Origin: Sediminicola sp047612485
Lineage (GTDB): Bacteria; Bacteroidota; Bacteroidia; Flavobacteriales; Flavobacteriaceae
DNA: 64,000 nt
Direction of reading: 5' to 3'
NCBI GenBank assembly: GCA_047612485.1
Contig: JBLGAT010000002.1
Coordinates: 14,796-78,795 of the forward strand
The translations under genes were made by a program, and so were the position numbers. Below the pieces are notes generated by a model. It did not search any database. It saw only the letters and a program-made list of their open reading frames with translations, and was not told the origin of the DNA. Numbering within the stretch: position 1 is the stretch's first letter; each line of letters starts with the position of its first letter. Positions 16,659-25,598 of the stretch are shown piece by piece.

Positions 16659-17819
16659 TTAAGAAGATAACAATTGAACACTATCGCCGATTTCCAAATG
16701 GTTGTAGATGGCCTCAATTCCTGTTTCGGTCTTATAGGCATCAATAATACCCTTGACAGCACTCTCTTCATACTTATCTTTGATCAGATTGATGGTACAG
16801 CCTCCAAAGCCTCCGCCCATCATTCTAGATCCTAGGACTCCTTCTTGTTTTTGGCCAATTTCCACCAAGAAATCCAACTCCTTGGTGCTCACTTCATACT
16901 TGGTTGACAAAGATCTATGGCCTTCCAGGAGAATGGAACCCACCTGTTCCGCATCCCCTGCCTTAAGCGCTTCGATCATTTTTAAAACACGCTTATTTTC
17001 TTGGATCACATGAAGAGCCCTTTTGAAATTTGTCCCCGAAATAAGTTCTTTAATTTCCATCAAATCTTCTAAGGAAACTTCCCTTAATGATGTGATTGCC
17101 TTATTGGATTCCTTAAGTTGTCGCACTACCTCTTCACATGACTTCCTGCGCTGGTTATATTCTGAATCTACGGCCAGCTCATGCTTGATATTGGAATTGA
17201 TCAAGATCCAACTATATCCATTTAAATTGATTGGGATATAAGAATGACTCAAGTCTTTACAATCCAAGAACAGCGCATTGGATTTTTTGCCAAAAAGAAC
17301 CGCATATTGGTCCATTAGGCCACAGTTTAACCCTATTTTATGTTCAGCTTGTTGAGCAATCAGGGCAATTTCTTCCCTAGGTATGTTGAAATCCAAGGTC
17401 ACTGAAACGGCATAAGTAAAACCACAGCAAAGGGCAGCGGAAGAGGATAGTCCAAATCCTATGGGGATGTCCCCTCCAAAAACACAGTCCAATCCCTGTA
17501 CAGGATATTTCCTCTCCAATAAAATGTGCAAAATTGCCTCAAAATATTTTCCCCAAAAAGAATCGAAACTATTGCTCGTACCGTTAAGGGGGAGCGATAT
17601 TTTTTCTGGCTCGCTTAAAAATGCCTCAATTTGGAGGTTTTGGGAATTGTTCTTTCGAAGTGCAAAGTAGATCGACTTTTCGATGGAAGCGGGCAAGACA
17701 AAGCCTAAGTTATAATCGGTATGCTCTCCTATAATATTCACCCGTCCAGGGGATTTAATGATATAGGGATTGCCGGTATAATGTTTTTTATAGTAAGCTT
17801 CTACTTTTTCTTGAGTCAT
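16659..17819 (-). CDS. galK: Galactokinase
   Basis: GalK phosphorylates alpha-D-galactose at C1 with ATP. The 386-residue protein shows the galactokinase signature GRVNIIGEHTDYNLGFVLP, the GHMP ATP loop PIGFGLSSSAALCCGF, the catalytic Asp region GLNCGLMDQYAVLFGK, and motif 3 SRMMGGGFGGCTINLI. It is the first gene of galK-galT. The promoter region upstream (17820-18027) holds a perfect dyad at 17950-17968, a likely operator for the Nudix-like regulator encoded next door. Confidence 0.96.
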   Translation of the reverse strand: MTQEKVEAYYKKHYTGNPYIIKSPGRVNIIGEHTDYNLGFVLPASIEKSIYFALRKNNSQNLQIEAFLSEPEKISLPLNGTSNSFDSFWGKYFEAILHILLERKYPVQGLDCVFGGDIPIGFGLSSSAALCCGFTYAVSVTLDFNIPREEIALIAQQAEHKIGLNCGLMDQYAVLFGKKSNALFLDCKDLSHSYIPINLNGYSWILINSNIKHELAVDSEYNQRRKSCEEVVRQLKESNKAITSLREVSLEDLMEIKELISGTNFKRALHVIQENKRVLKMIEALKAGDAEQVGSILLEGHRSLSTKYEVSTKELDFLVEIGQKQEGVLGSRMMGGGFGGCTINLIKDKYEESAVKGIIDAYKTETGIEAIYNHLEIGDSVQLLSS

Positions 17820-17949
17820 TTTAAATTGAAATTAATACGATCAATCCTATATTAGGCCAATTTATCAATCGGTCAGAGTGCCTTATTGATCCAGCTATCA
17901 AGGTTCCCATATTGCGTATAAGTTAAAGGCGCTAAGTCGGCTTTTTTAT

Positions 17950-17968
17950 AAATGTACAATTTACATTT
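17950..17968. promoter_or_regulatory. Putative operator upstream of galK
   Basis: AAATGTACAATTTACATTT is a perfect dyad (7-base arms, 5-base spacer) in the 208-base gap between galK and its presumed regulator. On the minus strand the TACATTTA inside it is one base from the TANNTTTG -7 consensus, so a bound protein would block the promoter. A second site with the same geometry lies at 18893-18911. A further dyad TTGAT-N6-ATCAA lies at 17886-17901. Confidence 0.55.
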
Positions 17969-18027
17969 AATTTATATAAAGAGCTAGCCCTTGTTCATAA
18001 AAGTTTTCATAAAATTAATGAAGGTAT

Positions 18028-18729
18028 TTAGATCTCAAAATTGTACCCTTTGGCAATTAGGGTGTCGAATTTTTCCTTGTTGAAACAATATAGGAATGCT
18101 CCTTTCTTGGAACCTGATTTATCTTTTCTAGCTGTCTTGCTGAGTATGTCCAGAGATAAGATTTTTTTTCTGAAATTTCTTGGGTCCAGCTCCCGTTGGT
18201 AAATACTCTCGTAAAGGGTTTGCAGTTCGGGGATGGTGAAATATTCCGGAAGCAAATTAAATCCAATGGGCTGATGACGGGCCTTATTTTTAAGTTTTAC
18301 AATGGCATCTTCCACCATTTGGCGATGGTCCAGAATCAATTCCGGTATTTCATCCAAATTGAACCACTTGGCATCAAATTTTTCCACGTGTTCCAATTCA
18401 AAGTCATCAATACGGATCAAACTGTAATGTGCAATAGATAGTACGCGTTCGCCAGGATCCCTATTTACAGCACCATACGTCTTCAACTCTTCGAGATAAA
18501 CATTTTTAAGACTGGTACATTCGAACAAAATTTGTTTTGCCCCATCCAAAACAGAGCTGTCGTTTTTTATAAAGGCACCTATTAAGGACCAAGAACCTTT
18601 TAGGGGTTCTACCTTTCTTCTAAATAGGAGCAATTTTAAATTTTTGGAATCGAAACCAAAAATTATACAATCTACAGCAACTAAAATTTGCTGTTCTACC
18701 TTATACTTATGGATGGGATTGATGAGCAT
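18028..18729 (-). CDS. Nudix-like sugar-responsive transcriptional regulator (NrtR/AraR type)
   Basis: A 233-residue protein with an N-terminal Nudix fold (about residues 12-150) and a C-terminal winged-helix domain (about 160-230; FTIPELQTLYESIYQREL, then RNFRKKILSLDIL). The Nudix box is degenerate: where REUXEEXGU is expected it reads KQILFECTSL, so hydrolase activity should be lost. This matches NrtR-family regulators such as Bacteroides thetaiotaomicron AraR, where the Nudix domain senses a sugar or metabolite. Its position between galK-galT and the symporter operon suggests that it represses galactose or related sugar use. Two matching operator candidates flank it. Confidence 0.88.
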   Translation of the reverse strand: MLINPIHKYKVEQQILVAVDCIIFGFDSKNLKLLLFRRKVEPLKGSWSLIGAFIKNDSSVLDGAKQILFECTSLKNVYLEELKTYGAVNRDPGERVLSIAHYSLIRIDDFELEHVEKFDAKWFNLDEIPELILDHRQMVEDAIVKLKNKARHQPIGFNLLPEYFTIPELQTLYESIYQRELDPRNFRKKILSLDILSKTARKDKSGSKKGAFLYCFNKEKFDTLIAKGYNFEI

Positions 18730-19036
18730 GTTCTATTTTAAAAGAGATTGATCTTGAATTTATTTATCCTATGACCGTACAACAGCTTCATTGAACCATC
18801 ATAAAAGGATCAGGATTTAGGTCCATTTTAATATCCTGGATGATCAATATTGAAAGTCAGGGATATCCAATAGAATTTGTCACCTATAAATCAAATGTAC
18901 AAAATACGGTTAATTAAATGGGGTTATGGTTAAAACCTTGGTCATGGATTCTGCCGTAATTATTTGTAATGCTCCAATGAAATTCTGGTAGGGGAATAAT
19001 CTGTCCCTACTTATGGTATTTATAGTAGCATACTAA
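18730..19036. promoter_or_regulatory. Regulator promoter region with second operator-like site
   Basis: This 307-base gap has no gene. It separates the symporter stop from the regulator start. At 18893-18911 the sequence AAATGTACAAAATACGGTT repeats the galK dyad (left arm identical, right arm 5 of 7). On the minus strand a perfect TANNTTTG (TACATTTG, 18899-18892... read leftwards) overlaps it, about 165 bases from the regulator ATG, suggesting autoregulation with a long leader. I see no terminator hairpin or RNA gene in the rest. Confidence 0.5.
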
Positions 19037-20758
19037 TTACTGCTTTAGGTCATTGGCTTTTATGGGCGGATTCTTAAGTAACCTATCAAAACCTTCCAAA
19101 ATATAGGCCAAGGTAATTACAAGGCCACATCCAAAAGCATTCAACCATAAGTAGGACATCCAATCGTATTTATATCCAATGATCACGATTATCTGTGTAA
19201 GCACGGCCGCAACGAAAACCCCGTTCCCTTTAACGAATTTGAAGAAGAAGGCAATCAAGAAAATACCTAGAACATTACCATAGAATATAGATCCTATGAT
19301 ATTTACCAATTGAATCAGATTATCAAATAAATTGGCTACACAGGCAATGCAAATGGCCACGATGCCCCATAACAAGGTGAATAACTTGGAAACCTTCACA
19401 TAGTGCTCGTCGGTAAGACCCGCAGTCCTGTAGCGCTTATATAGATCCAAGGCGGTAATGGTCCCCAATGCATTTAATTCGGAGGCAGTGGAGGACATGG
19501 CTGCAGATAATATTACGGCCAACAATAGTCCTACCAGTCCTTTTGGCAGGTAATTAAGGATAAAATGGATAAAAACATAATCCTTGTCATTGGTTTCAAT
19601 GTCGTCATCCGCTTTTTGGATCATGGCTTTTGCCGCATCCCTATTATATCTTTCTTTTTTATTAATGGAAATGATATCCTGTTTGGCCTCTTCCGTAGCA
19701 TCGTATTCTTTAAGATCCAAGGCAGCAGAATATCTGTTTTGGGCCATTTTCTTTTCTACTTCCAATGCCAAATGCCCTTCCTGCAAAATTTTGTAATCAC
19801 TGGCTAAAGGAGATTGCATAACGGCATTTGTAGCAGCCGGATTGAAGTTTAGTGGAGAGTGATTGTATTGAAAGAATACAAAAACCATAACACCCACCAA
19901 GAGGATAAAGAATTGCATTGGGATTTTTAAGATCCCATTAAAAATCAAACCCAATTGACTTTCCCTTACAGACTTCCCGGACAAATAACGTTGAACCTGA
20001 CTCTGGTCGGTTCCAAAATAAGCCAAGGCCAAGAACAAGCCACCTGTAATTCCGCTCCAAAAAGTATATCTGGTATTGGTATCCAGGTCAAAATTCAGAA
20101 TATCCAGTTTATTACTGGCTCCAGCAATCTTTAATGCCTTGCTAAAATTAATATCGTTGGGCAGGTATCCCAAGATAAAAAAGAAGGCAACGAACATACC
20201 GGCCATAATTATGAACATCTGTTGTTTCTGAGTGACACTTACGGCTTTGGTGCCCCCGGAAACGGTATAGATAATCACAAGGATTCCAATGATAATATTC
20301 AAGGTCCACAAATCCCATCCGAGAACAGCAGATAATATGATGGAGGGTGCATAAATCGTAATCCCGGCAGATAACCCCCTTTGTATAAGAAATAGAAAGG
20401 CAGTAAGGGTCCGCGTTTTTAAATCGAATCGGTTTTCCAACAGCTCATAGGCCGTATAGACCTTCAACCTATGGTAGATGGGAATAAAAACAATACAGAT
20501 AATGATCATTGCCAAAGGCAGACCGAAATAGAATTGAACAAAGCCCATTCCATCATGGAATGCCTGTCCGGGCGTTGATAAAAAAGTAATTGCGCTGGCT
20601 TGAGTTGCCATGACGGAAAGCCCTATGGTCCACCATTTGGCCTCACTTCCTCCTAAAACATAGTCATTAACACTTTTGCTTCCGCGTGTTTTCCAGACTC
20701 CATAACCCACAATAAATAACAAAGTACCTACTAGTATACTCCAGTCTAATGTTCCCAT
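19037..20758 (-). CDS. Sodium:solute symporter (SSS family), probable sugar transporter
   Basis: A 573-residue inner-membrane transporter with about 14 helices. The SSS hallmarks are the N-terminal GGSEAKWWTIGLSVMATQASAI block with the unwound first helix, and ILSAAMSSTASELNALGT (the conserved Ser/Thr sodium-site helix). A charged insertion of about 60 residues (residues 330-390, KEYDATEEAKQDIISINKK) between helices is typical of the SGLT-like sugar subfamily in Bacteroidota. It follows a 33-residue membrane micro-protein with a single intervening base, and the PIG-L gene. Context suggests Na+-driven uptake of galactose or a related sugar. Confidence 0.92.
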   Translation of the reverse strand: MGTLDWSILVGTLLFIVGYGVWKTRGSKSVNDYVLGGSEAKWWTIGLSVMATQASAITFLSTPGQAFHDGMGFVQFYFGLPLAMIIICIVFIPIYHRLKVYTAYELLENRFDLKTRTLTAFLFLIQRGLSAGITIYAPSIILSAVLGWDLWTLNIIIGILVIIYTVSGGTKAVSVTQKQQMFIIMAGMFVAFFFILGYLPNDINFSKALKIAGASNKLDILNFDLDTNTRYTFWSGITGGLFLALAYFGTDQSQVQRYLSGKSVRESQLGLIFNGILKIPMQFFILLVGVMVFVFFQYNHSPLNFNPAATNAVMQSPLASDYKILQEGHLALEVEKKMAQNRYSAALDLKEYDATEEAKQDIISINKKERYNRDAAKAMIQKADDDIETNDKDYVFIHFILNYLPKGLVGLLLAVILSAAMSSTASELNALGTITALDLYKRYRTAGLTDEHYVKVSKLFTLLWGIVAICIACVANLFDNLIQLVNIIGSIFYGNVLGIFLIAFFFKFVKGNGVFVAAVLTQIIVIIGYKYDWMSYLWLNAFGCGLVITLAYILEGFDRLLKNPPIKANDLKQ

Positions 20759-20759
20759 A

Positions 20760-20861
20760 TTACTTATTAAATGTCATTATGAAATAAAAAATCAGAATGT
20801 AGATTGCATTTAATATGATAACGGCAGTATATTCTTTTTTCCAATTAAATTTATCTTGCAT
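20760..20861 (-). CDS. 33-residue single-pass membrane micro-protein
   Basis: A short open frame that gene finders usually miss. It starts with ATG at 20861, two bases after the PIG-L stop, and its TAA is separated by one base from the symporter ATG, so all three genes are tightly coupled. The protein begins MQDKFNWKKEYTAV and continues as one hydrophobic helix (about residues 12-30, rich in Ile, Leu, Tyr and Phe) ending MTFNK. The positive-inside rule puts the N-terminus in the cytoplasm. It may be an accessory subunit of the symporter; that role is inferred only from position and topology. Confidence 0.7.
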   Translation of the reverse strand: MQDKFNWKKEYTAVIILNAIYILIFYFIMTFNK

Positions 20862-20863
20862 GG

Positions 20864-23398
20864 TTAGTTTTTAAGCTTATTTATTGGGTTGCTGGATGTT
20901 TTGCCTAAAGATAACATATTTGCAAAGAGTTTATAGGCCCCTGCCACACCTTCCGGTAATTCCCTGAAGAAGCTCAGGCCGGTATATATATAATTGCCCT
21001 TTCCATATGGCGCCACTAATAGACTGCCCATTGTAGGATCCTCCCCTTTGTCTTGCATAGAGAGAATAGGAGTGAATTCATCGCCCCATTCATTTGGAAA
21101 ATACAAGCCACGTTCTTGTACCCACCCATTAAAGTCATTTTTGGTTATTTGGTTCGGTATATTTACTAACGGATGATTGGCAGCTAAAATAGTGACTTGA
21201 GAATTTTCATCGGTCACCCTATCCCTAGAAATGGTCAATGGGTAAGGGGCTAAATTTTCAAAAACCAAGCCGTTCCTTCCAGAGGTATTGTATTGAATGA
21301 TTAGATTCCCTCCATTTTTCACATAGTCCAACAAATACTTTTGTTTGAATCGCAGTGCATCCACCACATTATAGGCTCTTATCCCTACAACTATAGCATC
21401 ATATTTTGATAATGATCCTTCTTGAACACTATTTAGATCAATAGGGAAAACCTTATATCCGATTTGCTCCAAACTTGTTGGGACATCATCCCCAGCTCCC
21501 ATGATATAACCAATATTTTCGCCCGCCTTTTGGATATTTAGGCGCACCACTTTAACAGATGCTGGTAAGAGCACGGATTGTCTTGGTATGTGGTCATAAT
21601 TGATTACCACCAATTCTTGGGAAAATACATTTTCATTCACAGTTACCCTAGGAGTAATTTCACCTTCACTTTCCTTATTTGGAGGGGTAACCTTAAAGTA
21701 TACGGTGCTTTGATCCCCTTTTTGTGCAATGTTAAAATTGATTTCTGAAGGAGTTACTTTCCAGCTTTTAGGAACCTCCAGAGAAACATTACCAGAAGCA
21801 TTATCCTTACCTGCTCTTACATGAACAGGGATTTCTTTGGTGTCTGAATCGGAAAATATTATGACCTTGTCGTCTATACGGGAAGTTATTGTTGGAAGTA
21901 TTTCAAATGGTTCGTAAAGTTCCCCTTTATCCGGTTTTGAATAATGGTGGACAACTGGACTATTTAAAGCAATGGGCGAACCATTTATTTCCAGGTTGAA
22001 GGTTGCTGTAAACGGAATCGGGGTTTCGGCTTGTCCTATAAGGGCTTGGTTTTCTACAGTATACATTCCCAGTGTTCCTTTTTTGGAAAGCCAGTAGGGA
22101 CTGGTGTAATTGGTGTTTCCGGGTATTTTAAAGTCTATTTTATAATTTTCTTTTATATTGGTCCCCAACGCCACATTGGGAGTTAGAGTTTCTGAAGAAC
22201 CGGAAATCTTGATGCTGTTCAATTTTAGGTCAGCCGCACTTCTATTCAACACTTCTATATTTATGGTAACGGTACTACCGGGAACTGCATCAGACTCTTC
22301 CGAGGAAGCTTCCAAATATAATCCTGCTACAGCGGTAATGATATTTTCCAATTCTTTTGTTTTGATGGCTTTCCAGTGCTCATCCGAAATGTTTTGAAGT
22401 AGCTTGTACGCTTCCATCAATTGAGGTAAGTGAACAGTGGGGTCCTTGAAGTTGAAGTTTTTTTCAACCCCGTACAAAAGTGCCCCAATTGCTTCCCCTC
22501 CTTTTACCCTGGACCAAGATGTATCTATTCCTTCAAAAATATTGTTTTTGTTCAAGGGGAGGTCCCCTTTGAGCAATTCAATATATTCCTCCTCACTACC
22601 TCTGGAAGAAATTCTTCCAAAGCCTTGGCATAAATGCTGGCTGCTGGCCATGGAGGCAATCTCATTGTTGGAAAGCCCCATTAATGGGTAATATACGCCC
22701 ACATCCAACGATAGCATTTTCGACTTGTCGGCATTTTTGAAATTCTCTTCACTGCCGTAAAACCACCAGCTGGTATTGAAGAACAACCGTTTGGGCTGCC
22801 ATGTCTCCGTGAGCGATAATTGCGAGGAATAAGCGTTGTTGTTATTGGCAAGCTCAAAAGCTTCGACACTCAATATAGCTGATGAGGTATGGTGTCCGTG
22901 GGTAGAACCTGGCGACCTATGGTCGAATCGATTGATGATCACATCGGGCTTTAAATTGCGTATGGCCCATACTACATCTCCCAAAACAGCTTCCTTGTTC
23001 CATATTTCCAAGGTTTCGTCTGGATGCTTTGAATATCCAAAATCATTCGCCCGTGTAAAATATTGTTCGCCTCCATCAATGCGACGCGCTGCCAATAATT
23101 CCTCTGTTCTGAGCACCCCTAAAAGTTCCCTAAGTTCTGTGCCAATAAGATTTTGGCCTCCGTCGCCCCGTGTAAGGGACAAATAAGCCGTCCTAGCTTT
23201 AACTTCGTTGGATAGGTATGAAATGAGTCTGGTATTTTCGTCATCGGGATGGGCGGCAATATATAGTGCTGTACCTAAAAAGTTCAATTTCTGAACCGAA
23301 TGGTAGATGTGAGAAGTAGTGTTCTGCTTTGGTAGTTGGGCTAGGATCAGATTGGAAGAAAATAGTATTCCTAAACAAAATACCAGAAAATGGCGCAT
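20864..23398 (-). CDS. Secreted PIG-L (LmbE-like) deacetylase, multidomain
   Basis: An 844-residue exported protein. After a signal peptide (about residues 1-21) comes a PIG-L domain with the zinc site AAHPDDE (His50, Asp52/53) and GSTHGHHTSSA. These enzymes remove N-acetyl groups from sugars. A beta-sandwich middle (about 380-600, with NEW3/alpha-galactosidase-like strand patterns) precedes a C-terminal Rossmann-like domain (ISLEQIGYKVFPIDL-type, KYDAIVVGIRAYNVVDALRF, GGNLIIQYNTSGRNG) resembling glutamine-amidotransferase-like folds. It is first in an operon with the micro-protein and the symporter, suggesting extracellular processing of an N-acetylated glycan before uptake. Confidence 0.9.
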   Translation of the reverse strand: MRHFLVFCLGILFSSNLILAQLPKQNTTSHIYHSVQKLNFLGTALYIAAHPDDENTRLISYLSNEVKARTAYLSLTRGDGGQNLIGTELRELLGVLRTEELLAARRIDGGEQYFTRANDFGYSKHPDETLEIWNKEAVLGDVVWAIRNLKPDVIINRFDHRSPGSTHGHHTSSAILSVEAFELANNNNAYSSQLSLTETWQPKRLFFNTSWWFYGSEENFKNADKSKMLSLDVGVYYPLMGLSNNEIASMASSQHLCQGFGRISSRGSEEEYIELLKGDLPLNKNNIFEGIDTSWSRVKGGEAIGALLYGVEKNFNFKDPTVHLPQLMEAYKLLQNISDEHWKAIKTKELENIITAVAGLYLEASSEESDAVPGSTVTINIEVLNRSAADLKLNSIKISGSSETLTPNVALGTNIKENYKIDFKIPGNTNYTSPYWLSKKGTLGMYTVENQALIGQAETPIPFTATFNLEINGSPIALNSPVVHHYSKPDKGELYEPFEILPTITSRIDDKVIIFSDSDTKEIPVHVRAGKDNASGNVSLEVPKSWKVTPSEINFNIAQKGDQSTVYFKVTPPNKESEGEITPRVTVNENVFSQELVVINYDHIPRQSVLLPASVKVVRLNIQKAGENIGYIMGAGDDVPTSLEQIGYKVFPIDLNSVQEGSLSKYDAIVVGIRAYNVVDALRFKQKYLLDYVKNGGNLIIQYNTSGRNGLVFENLAPYPLTISRDRVTDENSQVTILAANHPLVNIPNQITKNDFNGWVQERGLYFPNEWGDEFTPILSMQDKGEDPTMGSLLVAPYGKGNYIYTGLSFFRELPEGVAGAYKLFANMLSLGKTSSNPINKLKN

Positions 23399-23421
23399 AA
23401 CGTGGATTTTTAGTTGGCCAT

Positions 23422-23429
23422 CAAATATA
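23422..23429 (-). promoter_or_regulatory. -7 promoter element of the PIG-L/symporter operon
   Basis: On the minus strand the sequence is TATATTTG, a perfect TANNTTTG, ending 23 bases before the PIG-L ATG. No convincing -33 element was found. Confidence 0.5.
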
Positions 23430-23476
23430 GAAAGATTAACAACGAACCTGTGATTTTTAGAAATTCTTTAACATGA

Positions 23477-24019
23477 CTATAGGATGCCACTGCCATCTTC
23501 ATCCAGATGGACCTGTTTTTCAATTAGGACAACTCCTTTTTGTAGGAGCAAATTATTAGGATAGGTCAGTTGTTCCCCATGATCGTTGATCATGTGGAAA
23601 TAAAACGCTTTAATATCAATAATTATAGCTTCATCGGGGACTTCCTTGTCTAAAATCCGTATTCTATCCCCTATTTTAAAAGGGAAAGAGAAAAACAGGA
23701 TAACCCCAGCCGTAATATTGCTCAAAATGGACCAGTTTGCGAAAAGGGCAACACCCAGAATGGCAAAAATGGAGGAAAAAACCAATCCCAATTCCCTAAA
23801 GTTTACTCCCCATACGAAAATTAGAACTCCCACTGCTAAAATGGTATGTCCCACAGAAACATATTTTATGATCAGTCGTGTTCGGGCCTCATGAATTTCC
23901 CTAAATTTCCCGACCTTTCGTATGGCCTTGATACTAGTAAACCTAGAAATCAATAAAAATAGGATACAAATTAGGGTCCCCAGTAATTCACTTTGATATG
24001 CAAAAATTAATTCCTTCAT
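23477..24019 (-). CDS. Small MscS-type mechanosensitive channel
   Basis: A 180-residue membrane protein with three helices (about residues 8-24, 48-72, 78-112) and the MscS pore-lining/beta-domain signature: SSIFAILGVALFANWSILSN, then AGVILFFSFPFKIGDRIRIL. It is shorter than E. coli MscS (286 residues) and lacks most of the C-terminal cytoplasmic vestibule, a form common in Bacteroidota. It should release solutes on hypo-osmotic shock. Its start and the stop of the upstream lipoprotein share one base, so they are co-translated. Confidence 0.9.
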   Translation of the reverse strand: MKELIFAYQSELLGTLICILFLLISRFTSIKAIRKVGKFREIHEARTRLIIKYVSVGHTILAVGVLIFVWGVNFRELGLVFSSIFAILGVALFANWSILSNITAGVILFFSFPFKIGDRIRILDKEVPDEAIIIDIKAFYFHMINDHGEQLTYPNNLLLQKGVVLIEKQVHLDEDGSGIL

Positions 24020-24969
24020 TATTTTAAGCCTAAACTGTCGCGCAAAAATAGGTCACTATTATGATTTTGTTGCCAATAAGGCGTATTTAATGTCTTAATT
24101 TTTGATGCTGTGGTCGTAAGTTGCTTGGCCCCAGGGCCAAAACCGCTAGCAGCTGTTTCAGACCAATTTTCTATGGTATTGGGAAAGTCTTTACTAAAGT
24201 TTATTTCCAAGGTCCTTTCCAATGCCGGATAGGTTATGGTATACGTGGTCAGTGTCCCATTATTGGTAAGGGTTACAGTGGCTTCATATGCCTTAAATTC
24301 TTTATGGTGTAACCTGGTGTATTCCATGGATGGTATGATTTGAAGGGAGCCAGTGGGTAGACTTTTTGGATCAACCCGAATTTTGTTCCATAGTTCATCC
24401 TCCAAGATGGCCTTTGACAAATTAAATTCTTGATCGGCCTCCGTTTCGAAATAAGAGTGCGATAGTACTTCAAATTCTTCCCTATTGTTTAATTGGGCAT
24501 ACACATGCCCGCACCATTCCTGAGCACTATTAGAAATTTTAACGGCATGCCCATTGTCATGGACAGGGTAGAAGCTGCTCGTCATAATGGAATAGGGATA
24601 TATTCCGGTCAGGAATTTTTTGGTCGTGTTTAATTTTAGGACGGGTATGTTCTCGGGGTTACTGCGATCCGCCTTTACTTGTTTATCGGCTAAAAATGGC
24701 TCGGTCACATAGATTAAGACGGCTTCTCCTTCCCTAATCTCACCATATCTGGCCTGTTCCAGTCTATAGGAGGTGATTTCAGCGGTACCGGCATACCAAT
24801 ATTCCTTAAAAGCTTCAGAAAGTTCTTTTTTGGCAATCTCAACATTTTGGCGGCTAATTTCTTTGGATTCAGTGTTGACTGCAGTCTTTACCTTTCTACA
24901 AGAAGCAAAGGAAAGGGTTGCCATAGCCAAGAAATAAACATAAATTTTAAGGTTCAATGATAATTTCAT
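24019..24969 (-). CDS. Lipoprotein of unknown function next to maf
   Basis: A 316-residue lipoprotein: a signal peptide ends in a lipobox (SFASC, Cys24). The mature part contains EAFKEYWYAGTAEITSYRLEQ, VLIYVTEPFLADKQVKAD, IMTSSFYPV and FGPGAKQLTTT segments, which look conserved, but no enzyme motif. I recall that relatives are often labelled 'septum formation inhibitor Maf', apparently by transfer from the adjacent true maf gene; nothing of the Maf fold is present. It is 35 bases downstream of maf and one base overlapped with the MscS gene. Confidence 0.8.
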   Translation of the reverse strand: MKLSLNLKIYVYFLAMATLSFASCRKVKTAVNTESKEISRQNVEIAKKELSEAFKEYWYAGTAEITSYRLEQARYGEIREGEAVLIYVTEPFLADKQVKADRSNPENIPVLKLNTTKKFLTGIYPYSIMTSSFYPVHDNGHAVKISNSAQEWCGHVYAQLNNREEFEVLSHSYFETEADQEFNLSKAILEDELWNKIRVDPKSLPTGSLQIIPSMEYTRLHHKEFKAYEATVTLTNNGTLTTYTITYPALERTLEINFSKDFPNTIENWSETAASGFGPGAKQLTTTASKIKTLNTPYWQQNHNSDLFLRDSLGLK

Positions 24970-25004
24970 TATCGTATGTTTTCTTCAAAATTACCCAAAA
25001 TCGC

Positions 25005-25592
25005 TTAGCTGGCCATATCCATTAACGTTTTGTAAACGATATGGGTTGGGAGGCCTACTACATTGGCATAGGACCCTTCAATTTGTTCTATGCCTATAAG
25101 TCCAATCCATTCTTGAATGCCATAGCCGCCCGCTTTATCAAAGGGCTTGTAGTTTTCTATATAATACCAGATCTCATCATCGGACAATGGTTTGAATTTT
25201 ACCTTGGTACTATGGTGTTCGGTTTTTTGGATGGTAGTTGTGGTAAAACTAACAGAGGTGATCACCTCATGCCAGTCATTGGACAAGGCTTTGATCATGT
25301 TGTAGGCCTCTTTTTCATCCTTTGGCTTGGCCAAAGAAATGCCGTTGTGCCAAACCACGGTATCCGAAGTGATCAATATGTCGTGTTCTTTGAGTTCTTT
25401 CTTAAAGGGAGCGGCTTTAAGCGCTGCCAGATAATCTGAAATTTCAGCACCTTTTAATTGAGTGGGGTATACTTCTTCCACAGGCTTTAAGCGAATTTCA
25501 AAGTCCAACCCCAACTCCTTAAAAAATTGCTGACGTCTGGGGGAAGCGGACGCCAAAATGATTCGAAATTTATTCAAATTGTCCTTCAACAT
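25005..25592 (-). CDS. maf: Maf-like nucleoside triphosphate pyrophosphatase
   Basis: A 195-residue Maf protein, a cytoplasmic pyrophosphatase that hydrolyses dTTP, UTP or modified nucleotides to monophosphates. The substrate loop ILASASPRRQQFF (residues 12-24), the catalytic Asp in ILITSDTVVWHNG, and the closing GYGIQEWIGLIGIEQIEGSY are all in place. Family length is about 190-200 residues, as here. It lies six bases downstream of kdsC in a DUF2520-kdsC-maf operon. Confidence 0.95.
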   Translation of the reverse strand: MLKDNLNKFRIILASASPRRQQFFKELGLDFEIRLKPVEEVYPTQLKGAEISDYLAALKAAPFKKELKEHDILITSDTVVWHNGISLAKPKDEKEAYNMIKALSNDWHEVITSVSFTTTTIQKTEHHSTKVKFKPLSDDEIWYYIENYKPFDKAGGYGIQEWIGLIGIEQIEGSYANVVGLPTHIVYKTLMDMAS

Positions 25593-25598
25593 AAATCA

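Noticed and set aside
17886..17901. TTGAT-N6-ATCAA dyad before galK as a Crp/Fnr box
   Set aside because: The spacer is six bases rather than four and no TANNTTTG lies at the 23-base distance, so it does not fit the regulon pattern; it may belong to another regulator.
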